From the NCBI GenBank assembly GCA_028023455.1, contig JAQFVV010012396.1, forward strand, positions 3,815,656 to 3,879,655: DNA of 64,000 nt. Reading direction: 5' to 3'. This stretch comes from Epiperipatus broadwayi. Lineage: Eukaryota > Onychophora > Udeonychophora > Euonychophora > Peripatidae. Within the stretch, counting starts at the first letter, position 1, and every line of letters starts with the position of its first letter. Below, piece after piece: positions 22,946 to 34,567 of the stretch. The notes under the pieces were generated by a model, which saw only the letters and a program-made list of their open reading frames with translations, made no database searches and was not told the origin of the DNA. A program made the position numbers and the translations under genes.

Positions 22946-25900
22946 TTACATTTGGTGCTTATGTTATAGAAATTAATCAGAAAAAACCTTAAATTGATAT
23001 AATATATAAGTTAATAAATATTGTGGATTTGTGAGTTGTAAATGGATCGAGGAAGGAGAAGATAAAGTTTGTATGTTTGGAATGAAAATTTAATTGTTTT
23101 GATTTGACTGGTAATATGGAAGGTTTTTTCAATGTTAATCTGTTATGGTGGAGCCTTTGGGGAAGATAACAGTTTATTACTGCTAGATTAGAAGGCTTTC
23201 TGTGGTATTGTACTGTTGTGGTAAGAATGTTGAGGAGGTAATCTTTGTTGGAGATGTTAGTACTCTATAATGGATGAGCTGTGTTTTGATGATTAGTGAT
23301 ATACCTTTTCATATGCTTGTTCTAATGTTATGGATACTAAGGGTTCTAAGTTATAGTTTGGACTGCTCTTTAAGGAGACCAGGTGGTTACAAAAAGATCT
23401 GAGGATCTAGGTTGCTGTTTTGTATTTTTAACTATAAAACTCAAAAACTTGAGAAATGCAAGTTAATGTGAAAATATATAAGAAACCCAAATTTATATTC
23501 AATAGCATTAAGCTAGCTTTCAGTGAATTTTTGCCAAAATCATAGTGCAGAATAAAACTTCATAGTTCAGAATCCAAATATATGGTGGTGGTCAAATATG
23601 TAAATTTGTTCTAGTATGCAAATTATGTGTTCCATTTCTTCAATAGTGAGATGCAAGAGTCTTTTCTGCTAATTGAATGTGGTTTTCTAGAAATTGCTGA
23701 TGCCTCTTTAAATTTTCTTTTCCTATCATCCCTCTCTGTAGACTCTTTTAATATTAGAGGAATAAAAGATGTGTCACATATAGCTTTTTACATTAACTTG
23801 CATATATCAAGTTTTCTGAGTATTACATAGCTATATAAAAAGAGCCTAACATTGTATATACTGTAATAATTTGTTATTAAATGTGGATGGATAACTCCTG
23901 GTGTTGTTGTCAACTGTCAACAAGAAGGTGCAACAAGTGCTCCAGAAGGCAACAGAATAAAGGTGGCTATAAACACTGTGGACATGTGTGACCATTAAAA
24001 AGGCCGAGTTATATATAGGATGAAAATGGAAGGACACCAGTATGTGTTTGGCATGATTGGTTATATAGAGTGTCTGGAAACATTCATAGAAATTTTGGTG
24101 GGTGGGTTTTTTCAGTTTAATAACATAGTCCACAGAATATATTGTGTAGCTGATGATAGTGTAGAAAAGCAGTTGTTCGGAGAGCATGAAGGTTGAGCCA
24201 GACCAAGAAATCACAGCTCTTCAGTTCCAGCAATTTTTTTTAAACTGGTACAGAAGCCAATGGTTATCACTCAGGTATGGGTGAAGCAGCTTACATGTTC
24301 ATCAGTGGGTGTGCTAGAGTTGTGGGGAAGTTGATATGGCTGACTGTGCTTATGATTGAACATGGTTGAGAAAAAAGAATTTGTTTGGAGAGCTCCTTTT
24401 CAGAAAGGGTTGGAGGGATTGGAATTGGTTGGCAATTTGAGGTATTATGTTAATAGATTTCTGTATTTGGATCACCAAGATGCTGTATAGACATGCCATG
24501 GTATATGGGTGGTGGTTGAACCATCTAAAAGAGATTGATAATGTCCTCTGGTCTCATAGCTACTTATTGAAAATGAAGTTGATGGTAGAAAAATACATTG
24601 GTGAATTGATAATTGAAGAGTAGTATGCCATTTTGGTAATAATGAGTGTATTGAATAAGCATATCTTGGAATAGATAAAGAGGTATGCCTTGAAAAATGG
24701 GTAAGTGATTTGATTCCATTATTTTGGAGCTTGATTTATTTGAGCCTTTATAGCAGTGGTCATCAACCTTTTTACATCCGTGGACCAGTAAAAATAAGGA
24801 TGAAGTTCCATGGACCAGCAAAGCTAAGGATAAGATTTCGCAGACTGGCAGAAATCTATAGATAAATTTTCTTAAAAATAAGCATAATTGTTATAACTGA
24901 TCAAAACAACAATGTTAAATATATAAGATAAAGTTTTATATATATATATATATGGAGTTTATATAATAAAAAACTTTTTTAAAATTTTTTTTAGAAAAGT
25001 AATAAAAAATTTAATTCTACCCCCCCCCCCCAATAAACATCTGTGATAACTAGAAAAACAAATTAATTTATGAATGATTGATTAGATTTTGTTTTCATTC
25101 TGTTTTCTTTTTTTTTTAATTGGGTAAAAATGAGATGAAAAAATAAATAAAAATTGGCTATATTAATTAAAAGTTTAAACTCTTATTATTTATTATTACA
25201 CACTTTTTGCTGCCCATCTAGCTCATGGACCTGCAGAAAAGTTCCACGACCCAGTGCTGGGCCGTGGACCAAGGGTTGAAGAACACTGCTTTATAGAATG
25301 GGTAGCCTACAAATAAAATAGATTTTCTTTGAAACATTTGGCTTAATGTTTTTAGTGTATAAAACCATGCAGAAGTTTTATTGAGATGGAATTGGGAGTT
25401 TGTAGATGGGCATTTAGTCATCAAAAATGCTTTGAAATATGAATAGTGGTTTGTGAAAAGGCAGGAAGATGGTAACATCATTCATGTAGGCTATGCTAGA
25501 AAGGTACTTACTGTTGGGTATATGGTATTTAAATTCTTGTAAATTTTGCTCTATGTTGTACAAATGTGTTTACATAGAGTAAAAATAAGCTGTGGGAAAA
25601 TCCCTATAAGATGGAATGAGTGGGAATAAACAATAAAATTTCTGCCATTAATGATGATGTGGACCTCTTAACTCAACAGCAGGTTGGTGATGAGGTATGT
25701 GGTATTAGCAAATATCTGAATAAGTAGATTGAGTAAGTTGATGGAGATGGAATCAAATGTTGCTTGTATATCCAGCTGGACTGCAATTGAACCATAATTT
25801 TTGTGCTCTTAAAATGATTTCAGGATTGTTTGCTGATTGCATTGTGGTTATGGCTTTTTTTGGCAAAATAAAGGGTTGACATCATTGAGTGTGTGGCTCA

Positions 25901-28900
25901 ATTTTGTCTTTTATGACTTTTTCTTACTGGCAAGTGGTCTCATGGAGATGAGCCAAAACATGAACAGGGTGGAGATGGAATCAGGTTTTTTAACAAAATG
26001 CATTATTTTTATAAAGTACAGATCTTTGGTTTCATAAATTATTTGGGATAGAAAATTGGCTAGATCATATATGTATAGTGTGGTGAAATGACTAAAGTTG
26101 TAAGGATAAAATAAGATGCCTTAGTTGACAAGCATCATTAATGTTAGCAATCTTGATAGTGAGCTGAGAATTGTGGAAAGATGTGGTGGTGCTTTGGAAA
26201 ATTTTGATGTCAATGAATAACCCAATGCATATCATATGTATGTTTATGTATGCTTTAGTCTATGCATGCTGCTGAGATAAGCAGATCTTTCTTTTTGTGA
26301 CAATGTAATTCTTTAACTGGTCACAGATATGTTGGTAGATCATGGTGATTCTTTGTAACTTCTGGTGAGTTTTCTGAGTGGCAATTCACTTGTGTAAATC
26401 ATCAGCCAATACTAGAAAGTGAGAGGGGTGAGGTAATAACATGTTAGATATTATATATTAATTAATAATGTGTGAATGAAAGCAATGTATCTTTGGACTG
26501 GTTTACTTGATTAACATGATATATATTTCAGAAAAAATAAACTCAGTAGTAGATAAAAAGAGATTAACCAGGATTGTTTTATATAGCTGAATCAATATTG
26601 CATGTGGTGGTTATTGTGAAAAATCACTGAATTAAATAGTAGAAAAACCTATACACTCACAAATGTGAAATTTGGAAGAAGTCATTTATTGGTGACAGTA
26701 AGGTAATCTAAATTAAAGTCAACCATTAGTATGGTTGGACAGGAAATGTATGCAAATAGCAAGTTGATGTTCTCTACTATAATCAAAGTGATAATTACAA
26801 TGTGCATGTTGATGTATAATATTTGAAAGATATAAATGGTCAAGCAGAATTATGAGAAGGCTCTTGCTTGCTGATGGTGATATGGTATTCCTGGAACAGG
26901 TACATAAATCCTCTCATTAAAGATAGACAGTGGAGTCAACCTGAGATACTTTGTAAATCTTTTATGCCAGAAAATTAAAATATATTGTTAGATGATAGGT
27001 ATTTTGATAGTGAGTTGAGACCTCTGACCTTAAGCAACAGATGTTTTTCAACTTTTATAAAATATATAGATTGTTAGAGAAGGGGTGGCTAAAGGAGGAT
27101 GGTGCAGAGTTGGTTCTGGTCTCTGTTTCTGTGGATTGTCTGTAAGATCATTTCTTTGATGATCAGTTATGACTGGAAAGTTAAATTAAGAAAGATTGCA
27201 GTTTGGATGTGTTGATTCTACAATAGGTTAACCCACATGTTATAATTTTCATAGTTATATGGAAGTTGTTAGCAGAGCTGATTTCTTTTTCATATGGGAT
27301 TTCTTTGTTTTATTGGGGGGAGTATTGATGGTAGTAATGAAGTAATAAATTCCATGATTTGGACTAAGCTTTGGTTCCTTATAAAATATTGATCCTGTAT
27401 TATGTTTAGATCCAAGAGTGCTTCAAAGGGTTGTTGGTTAATGGTGTCAGAGCTTGGTATTATACTTAAATTAGGGGGTATGCCAAATTAGAATCTGAAT
27501 GCAAGCCTGATAGTATATCTGAAACAGAGGTGAACTAATGGTTTGATTTTAGGGTAAGACTTTGATTGAAATGGATGATTGGGAGGTTCTAGAGAGTCAC
27601 ACTAAGTATTGTTACTGGAAATAATCAAGGTATAACAAGATTTTGATGTTTTGTTGTGTGAAGATCTGGTTTGGATTATGGGTGGTGATGAGAATGGAGA
27701 CCAGTGCATTAGGAAACTGGCTTATTAGATGACCCTGCACAGGAATAGTTCTGAAGTTTTAAGCCATAAATACATAAGCACAACATTGTTTCCTGTTCAA
27801 TGATTTACATAGGGATTGTGTGAGAATCATTATCTGGATGCAGTTGAATTTTAAACTCATAACTATTGCTTGGTATAGACATGGGTATGTCCTTGAGAAA
27901 ATTTGATTAAAAAGAGGTGATTTTGTCAAAAGGCAGCATCAGTTTTTGTGTTGTTTCTTAATACCCCAGTGATGCAGTTATGATGATTTGAAACAACTGT
28001 TATTAAGTTGTAGTTGTCAAGAAATTTAATTTGGTTTTTTGAGTTTCTTCATTTGGGTCACTTGAAAAAATTATATCATAACATTGCTTTGGTTAGAATG
28101 ATAAGCTATGTGACTAATTGTGTCTCATATTGTATGCACTGTTATGGTTTATAGAAGAGTTCTCAGGAGACTTGTAAAAAGATAGATTGAAATCAGCAAC
28201 TATTAAGACTAAAGGCCTGGGGGAAATCTCCTTAAGGTTGGAAGTAGTCCTCTTTAAATAGTGATATTAAATCTATCATTGACTATGGCAAGTACATATG
28301 TTGTCCAAAAGATAAGGGTTTGGGCCTTCTTTGCTCTGCAGTTCAATTCACTAATGTCACTTGGTTTGGTCCTGTGAAAGCACAGTATTGCCCTTGGAAA
28401 AATTAAAATGATATTATTTTTTCTGTTGGGGATTTGTAGATTATTGTTAAAGACATTTACATACATTTGCTTTGAGATTTGAACTCTGAACTGGTGATTG
28501 AACCAATTAAAATGTTATCATCTTTGCTGTTAAAAATTTGTAAGTTGTCAATAGTGACATTTATATTCATTTGCTTGGGATATGAACTTTGAACTGAGAA
28601 ACTGATCATATTGTTACTAAGAAGGTTGGAGTATGTTGCTGAATTTTTGCAATTTGGATGTGAGAGTTGATAATAATAGTGTAAGACACCTGGTCATAAG
28701 ATGGTTTTGATGCCACATTCTCCTTAAAATAACTTGAACCAATCCATTTTTGGACAAAATTTTCAATGAAAAAGTTGGAATGACCAAAAAATTATTAGTT
28801 GGTTTGGACAAAAAATGCTATATGTAGATAACATTTTTCCCTTATCAGATTTGTATTTTTAATGTCCTGAAGAGAAAAAACTGGAGACTGTTATATCTGT
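22946..28900 (-). mobile_element. Decayed LINE (APE/RT type), minus strand, with nested hAT
   Basis: Old copy of the same or a sister family as the LINE at 45.3-49.0 kb, recognised by aligned positions. RT motif A lies at about 25770 (minus strand, GCAGTCCAGCTGGATAT against the other copy's TGTCCAGTTGGATATT). The YIDD-equivalent lies near 25475. A following RT segment at 25390-25420 reads NSQFHLNKTSAW against INHNKSAIW. Endonuclease motifs include a LIVADFN string (about 28185-28210), equivalent to GDFN, and the 28254-28466 and 28617-28811 frames. The region 22.95-23.8 kb may be its 3' part. Many stops and frameshifts are present, and a hAT element interrupts it at 24754-25288. Outer limits are approximate. 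Confidence 0.6.
24746..25296. mobile_element. Non-autonomous hAT transposon, 535 bp, complete
   Basis: The element is 24754-25288. The left end is CAGTGGTCATCAACCTTTTT. The right end read inward is CAGTGTTCTTCAACCCTT. Both are followed by subterminal CCGTGGACC-type motifs. CTTTATAG flanks it exactly on both sides (24746-24753 and 25289-25296), the 8-bp target duplication typical of hAT. The interior is A+T-rich with no transposase ORF, so it depended on a trans-acting hAT transposase. It sits in the RT region of a decayed LINE, so it inserted later. Confidence 0.93.
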
Positions 28901-31900
28901 ATTTTGAAAGTGAACTAGTTGCTATGGAACTATTACTACTACTACCATTAATATTATCATCATCATTATTACTAACAAATTATTATTATTACTATTATGA
29001 TATTTCAACTAAATCATGCTCATCATTATTTGATCAACATGGATAGTAACAAATTGCTACTGGAGACTGGCAATATATGATCAAGATTCTGGATATAATA
29101 TAATTTTTATTAAAATGTTACATTTTGTGAAACTACAAAATTTAGATTTGTTTTTAATTATAATTTACTACATTTTTTAAATTTTATTTTCTCAAAGTAT
29201 TTAAATTAACAATAATTTTTAATTAAAAATATTTAGTAAATAATAAAATTAATAACAAAAAATAAATTTAACTTGTATAGACTATATAAAAAATATTCAT
29301 AAAAATTCCTGTTAATAATCTAATAAAAATACTTATTTATAAACATTTTAGATTTGATAAAAATACAAAATTATGACTTGGTTATTTTTTTTTTTTTTAA
29401 TAATATATATTTTATAAAAATATTTTTACTTCATTTGCTGAATAATGCATTAAAACCTTAAAAATATTTTTTTCTCTTCAATTATAATTTTAGTTGTTAT
29501 ATATAACTTGAAATATAAACATGGAGTATCCATAAATTAATTAATTCAATGACTAATTAAATTGATATAATTAATTTGTGGATATCACATGCTTTTATTT
29601 CAAGTTACATTTAACAACCATTGATGTGGCTGAATTAAGCAAATGCATTACTTATGAAATTAAATAAATACATTTTTATAGAATATTTTTATATGTAATT
29701 TTTTTTTTTTTACTATGGCAATACTTTGCAGTTTATTTTTTGTAAATATTCAAATTCAAATTCTAAACAAATTCACCTTATTTCCACATTTTACATAAAA
29801 CTCACACAAATTAAAAATCATATAAAAGATTTTTATGTTTACAAAGGTGGTGTTTTTTAAAAGCAAGTTTTAGTTAAACATTCAAAATAAATTAAAATTT
29901 CATTTTTCATTTCTCTTTCTTTTTATTTTAATTAACTATAAATGTTTTTAGTGAATTAGTCATGAAATTCAATAAAATAGTACTTTTAAAAAATATACTG
30001 TCATCTATTATGAATCACAGAAAACATACTGAACCAATACCAAAATAGTTTAAAATTTGGCCCACTAACATTGTTAAACTGGACAACCAAATGGGTAACC
30101 TTGAAATATTGTATTGTCACTGATATCTAATATGTGTACAAAATTTGATAAAAATCTGTTTGATAAAAATGTTAAAAATCATTGCAAAATTTGATTCAAA
30201 TAAACAAACAAACAAACAGAAATTTTAAATTAAATAAAAGCATTTAAAAAAAGTTACTTTAGTCAAAATATTAAGCTTTAATCTGAGAAAGGCAAAATTT
30301 TATAAATTATATTATCTCACTGCCAGATTCAGAGATATTAGCAAAAAAAATGATAAAAAATGATGTTAATAATAACAGCAATTAAATAAAAATTGTAATA
30401 GTATAATGACACTAAAAATAGAAATAGCAGTAGTATACTGAAAGAAAATAATAGTAATTGTAATGTTGATATTGGAAGTAATATAATTTTTATAAACATA
30501 ATAAAATAAATTTTAAAAACAATAACATTACTAGGATTAATAAAAATAATACTAATTTAAAAATGAATGTTATTAATTATTTATTTGCTCATTAAAAAAA
30601 CTATAAGCAAATAATATTACGTCCTTAAAATGTCTTGCATGGTTTACTGCAAGGAAGAATTGTGGACAATAAATTGCAGTTCCAATACTGTCACTTCTGG
30701 TGTTCAGATCAATAAATCATTGCTTAATATTATTTTTTTATTTAATTACATATTAATATGTAAACTGCACTTTATAATCATTTTTATATGTGGCTTTACT
30801 TTACTCTCAAATAGCTAATTTTAATATTATTTTTCCAATTATACAGTTTTTTATTGAGAAAATTGTATTAAATGATGCTATCACCTTTAGAATTTATTTA
30901 CAACTAATAAATCAATAATATTTAAATTTAATGGTATAACAATAATGTAAGCACTGCCTTTCAAGGTGCTGATTGGTTGTTTTTATCTTCTCCATCAGAG
31001 ATTGCCTGTTAATAAATTTTGACAGTTCAATTTTTCATTTTGATTTTTCAAGTGAAAACATATGCTTTAGAATTTTATGAATTTTTTTCATAAAATATGT
31101 GTAAAATATAAATTATTTTAGAATAAAAATTCAGATTTTAATAAAAATGTTTACTTTTATATGAAGACTAATTGACAAAGGAAGATCAACAAAATATAGT
31201 TTCAATTTATAACTGGATAACAAACATACATTTATGTTTACCGCTGTAGATTATTTTCATCAATTATAATTAGAATTTTTTTTTTTAAATTTCTTTCACT
31301 TTAATAATCAAGCTAAACTAAAACAAATATAGTTTAAAATATAATATATTTTTGCTGCTGATATTGTAATTGTCTAATTAAAAGTTTGGAACTTTAGTTG
31401 AATATACCAATAGGAGTTTTGTACTATTAAAATGTTATGGAAAATATTGAGTGAAAAGTTTAAAATATGACAAATAAAATAAAAAACATATCATAAAAGT
31501 AATAAAATAAATTTAAAACACAAATATTTTTAAAAAAATAATATAATTAATGATACAACATTTTTAAAAAGGCAAATAATTAACATTAATTAAATTCACA
31601 AACATCCTAGAATAACTTTATTAAACAATTACTTTTTCTGATTGGTAATCTTGATAAAGTTCTATACAGTTAGTTGAAATTTATTTGTTAATCAGGCATT
31701 TGTAATAAAAAATCTATGATCTAAGTAAAATTCTTTTGTTATAAATACTAAAAATTACTGTTAAATAACGAAATGTGTGGTTTATATATGTAATAAATTC
31801 AGATATTCTATGGTAATATCGCACACAAACTCAAATATATATATATATAATTCTATTTATTTATTTCTAAAGTGCTTTTCGAAGGAGCTGTGCCTTCATT

Positions 31901-33316
31901 TTCAAAGCTGTAGATAGATAGCGATGTTCAATTTATTTATTTATTTAAACCAACAGATGCAAATTATTTAAATTAGGTCTGTCATTTCTTTGAGATTGCA
32001 TAAAATTACACTATCTCTAACAGACATAATATAAGATTTATTAAATGTGCATTACATATTTATTTAAAACATATAGAATAGACTTTACAAAAACATAACA
32101 GTTCTTCCAGACAGAGACTTAGTAACACAATACATTTAGATAACAAAAAATAAAAATATAAATATAAGTAGTAACTAAGATTAATTCTGTAAAAACTTAC
32201 ATAAATAAAAGAATATGTAGTTTAATTTACAAAAACAAGAAAAAATAATAAAAAATAATGTTAATATAATATATCCAATGAATCGATAAATAATAAATAT
32301 TTCTAGATAATAATAATTATGAACAAATGAAATATTAACACAAATACAATTATTATTACAATGCAAAAAAATATTTAATAGCAACTAATAATGTCAAGAA
32401 AATTATATATATATAATATTGTTTTTGTTATATATATATATAATATTGTTTTGTTTGATTCAAACCAAACAATTAAAAGCAAGCTATTTTATCATTAAAA
32501 GTAAGTAATCATTAATTATTGTTTCAGATAATTATATGAAATTGCATCACTTATGTAAATTAAAACAAAATAGGAGTAAGAACTGAACTTTATGATGCAC
32601 TACAATTAATTATTGCAAAATATTTAATATCAGAAATGTTCATTGGCTGCTTCATATCCCTTAAATAACTTGCAAGCCAAGAAGCAAAAAGACCATGAAA
32701 ATATATGAATAACGTTGTTTAATTAAACTTTTATGAGACAAAAAGTCAAACAGCTTAGATAATCTTAAATATATAGCAACAATTCTGAGATCATTATCTA
32801 GCAATAATGTTAAATTTGTTCATATAATTATATATATTAAATCATCTGTGATGATTATATGTATCAGAAATAGAAGGAAATGCAATTTATTAAAACTCCC
32901 AGATCATAGTAAAAATATTTAAGAGACAGAAGTATTAAAAATAATGGAAGTTGTTATTTTGTGTAATATGTTAAATTAAGGTTATTTTAAATTCATTTTG
33001 TAAACAATTTTGTAGATGTTAAAATATATAAATATTAATGAGTTTTTTTTTCTATTTTTAAAAGAAATATAATTCTGTATTTAAATTAATATTATTGTGT
33101 TAGATAAATGTTCTATCTTTATTATTGAGATTGAAAGTTGTAAAAAGCTTAAGAAATGAAGATTTTATGTATTGCATTAAATCAATTATTTTAAGTTGTT
33201 AAAATATAGACTTAATGTGTTACATAAATGTTCTTCTATAGTCTTTAGAAAAATTTAAGCATTATAAATGTTCTTCTATACTTATTTTAAGTTGCTAAAA
33301 TATTACATACATATTC
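28901..33316. other. A+T-rich spacer, no gene seen
   Basis: Includes an ACT/ATT-rich microsatellite-like stretch near 28930-29000. Near 31865-31910 there is a short imperfect inverted repeat (GTGCTTTTCGAAGGAGCTG). A degenerate repeat (about 33060-33300, TTATTGAGATTGAAAGTTG and related) recurs at 33965-34075 and 34180-34225. No coding signal was found. Confidence 0.5.
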
Positions 33317-33393
33317 TTAATATATATCTGAGCACTTGTAGCATATATGTGTAGAGATGGTAATCTGGACCAACTGATGATTGTTGGTTTGGA
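33317..33393 (+). repeat. Repeat family C fragment
   Basis: Reverse complement of about 3757-3836, including GAGCACTTGT, GTAATCTGGACCAACTGATG and TTGTTGGTTT. It ends abruptly where the G/T-only tract begins. Confidence 0.75.
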
Positions 33394-33398
33394 AGGAA

Positions 33399-33954
33399 AA
33401 ATTTTTTTGGGGGATTTTTTTTTTTTTTTTATATGTGTGGTTGGGTGGGTGTGTGTTGGGAGGGAGTGTGGGGGGTGGGGGGTGGGGTGGGAGTGTGTGC
33501 TTTTTCCCCTTTTTTTTATTATTTTAAAAAAAAAAATATTAATCTCTGGTTTTTTTTTTTTTTATATTTTAGGTGTTTGTTTTTCCCTTCTTTTTTTTGT
33601 TTATGGGGTTTTGTGTTTTTTTGGTGGGGGAGGGTGGGGTTGGTGTTGGGGGGGGGGGGGGCGACGCCACCACCTCGGGGGTGGGGGGGTGGGTGTTCGC
33701 TCCTTCTTTTGGGTTTTGGGGGGGGGGGGGGGGGGGGGGGGTGGGGGGGGGGTGGATGGGGGGGGGTGGGTTTAGGGGGGTGGGTGTTTTTTTTTTTTTT
33801 TTTTTTTGGGTGTGTTGATTTTGTGGGTTGGGGGGGGGGGGTGGGGTGGGTGTTGGTTGGGTTGGTTTGGTGTTGTTTGTGTTTGTGTTTTTTTTTTTTG
33901 TTTTGTGTGGGGGGGGGGGGGGGGGTGGGGGGGGGGGGTGGGGGGGGGGTGGGT
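33399..33954. other. G/T-only tract, probable assembly artefact
   Basis: For more than 500 bases the plus strand is almost entirely G and T, with G-runs up to about 20 and T-runs up to about 20, inside DNA that is otherwise poor in G. Ordinary sequence resumes sharply with TATTACATACATATTCTT, a string also present just before the repeat at 33301. The tract abuts a repeat copy, a typical gap position. Long Gly/Phe/Val and Pro/Lys/Thr ORFs here are compositional. If real, the tract would be an extreme G-quadruplex-prone sequence. Confidence 0.75.
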
Positions 33955-34445
33955 ATTACATACATATTCTTTATTATTGAGACTGAAAATTAGTAGAAGC
34001 TTATATTTTTTATTTATTTAAAATATATTAAATGTTATTCTGCACTTTTTATTGCTAGGATTGAAAGTTGTTTCAATCTTCCACATTTTACGCTATTTTT
34101 TATCTTTTAAAAAAATAATGATGGAAGTGATAATAACTTATGAATTTATTTGTTGTTTTTTTTTAATTTTTTATTAAAATTGTTTTATAATACTGTATTT
34201 AAATTAATGTTATTGTGTTAGACTCCATTTTATCAAATGCTGATTTATCTGACAGAATTACATTAGCCTGTCATAATGATGATATATGTGCACTATATAA
34301 TAAAATGTTGAATTTATGAAGCCCAAAAAGTGTAGGGACCAGAGCCCCATCGTTTTTAAATAAAAGTGGCATCATTTTTTCTGTAACTTTTATTTTTAGT
34401 GTTTTAGAAATCTTAGATATAATAAAAATTGAAGTGCAATTATAA
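33955..34445. other. A+T-rich spacer with degenerate repeats
   Basis: Contains diverged copies of units also seen at 33060-33140 (TGTATTTAAATTAAT, GTTATTGTGTTAGA; TTATTGAGACTGAAA). No gene. Confidence 0.5.
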
Positions 34446-34567
34446 AAAAATGGATCATTCTTTTTTTATATGTCAAAGCGTTAGCTGGGAAACGAACCTG
34501 GGATAACTGCTTGGAAAGCAGCTATGCTAACCTCTAGGCCACCAATGCTTGACAAAAATGGGTTATT
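34446..34567 (-). mobile_element. tRNA-Gly(UCC)-derived SINE, second copy
   Basis: The minus strand of 34477-34548 carries the same tRNA-Gly(UCC) module as 9163-9234, with anticodon loop TTTCCAA. Its T loop keeps TTCG (GGTTCGTTTCCC), and it has one acceptor mismatch. The shared tail TTTGACATATAAAAA follows. The flanks AAAAATGGATCATT (34446-34459) and AAAAATGGGTTATT (34554-34567) match at 12 of 14 positions, a slightly decayed target duplication. The unit is only ~105 bp, so the element is essentially a tRNA with a short tail. Confidence 0.85.

Noticed and set aside
31860-31915. Short inverted repeat GTGCTTTTCGAAGGAGCTG as a Penelope LTR end
   Set aside because: The resemblance is only impressionistic; no coding part or second copy nearby.
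33347-34021. Gly/Phe/Val-rich and Pro/Lys/Thr-rich ORFs
   Set aside because: Produced by the G/T-only tract; no protein-like composition, probably an assembly artefact.
34477-34548. Functional tRNA-Gly(UCC) gene
   Set aside because: Acceptor mismatch, shared retroposon tail and flanking duplication.
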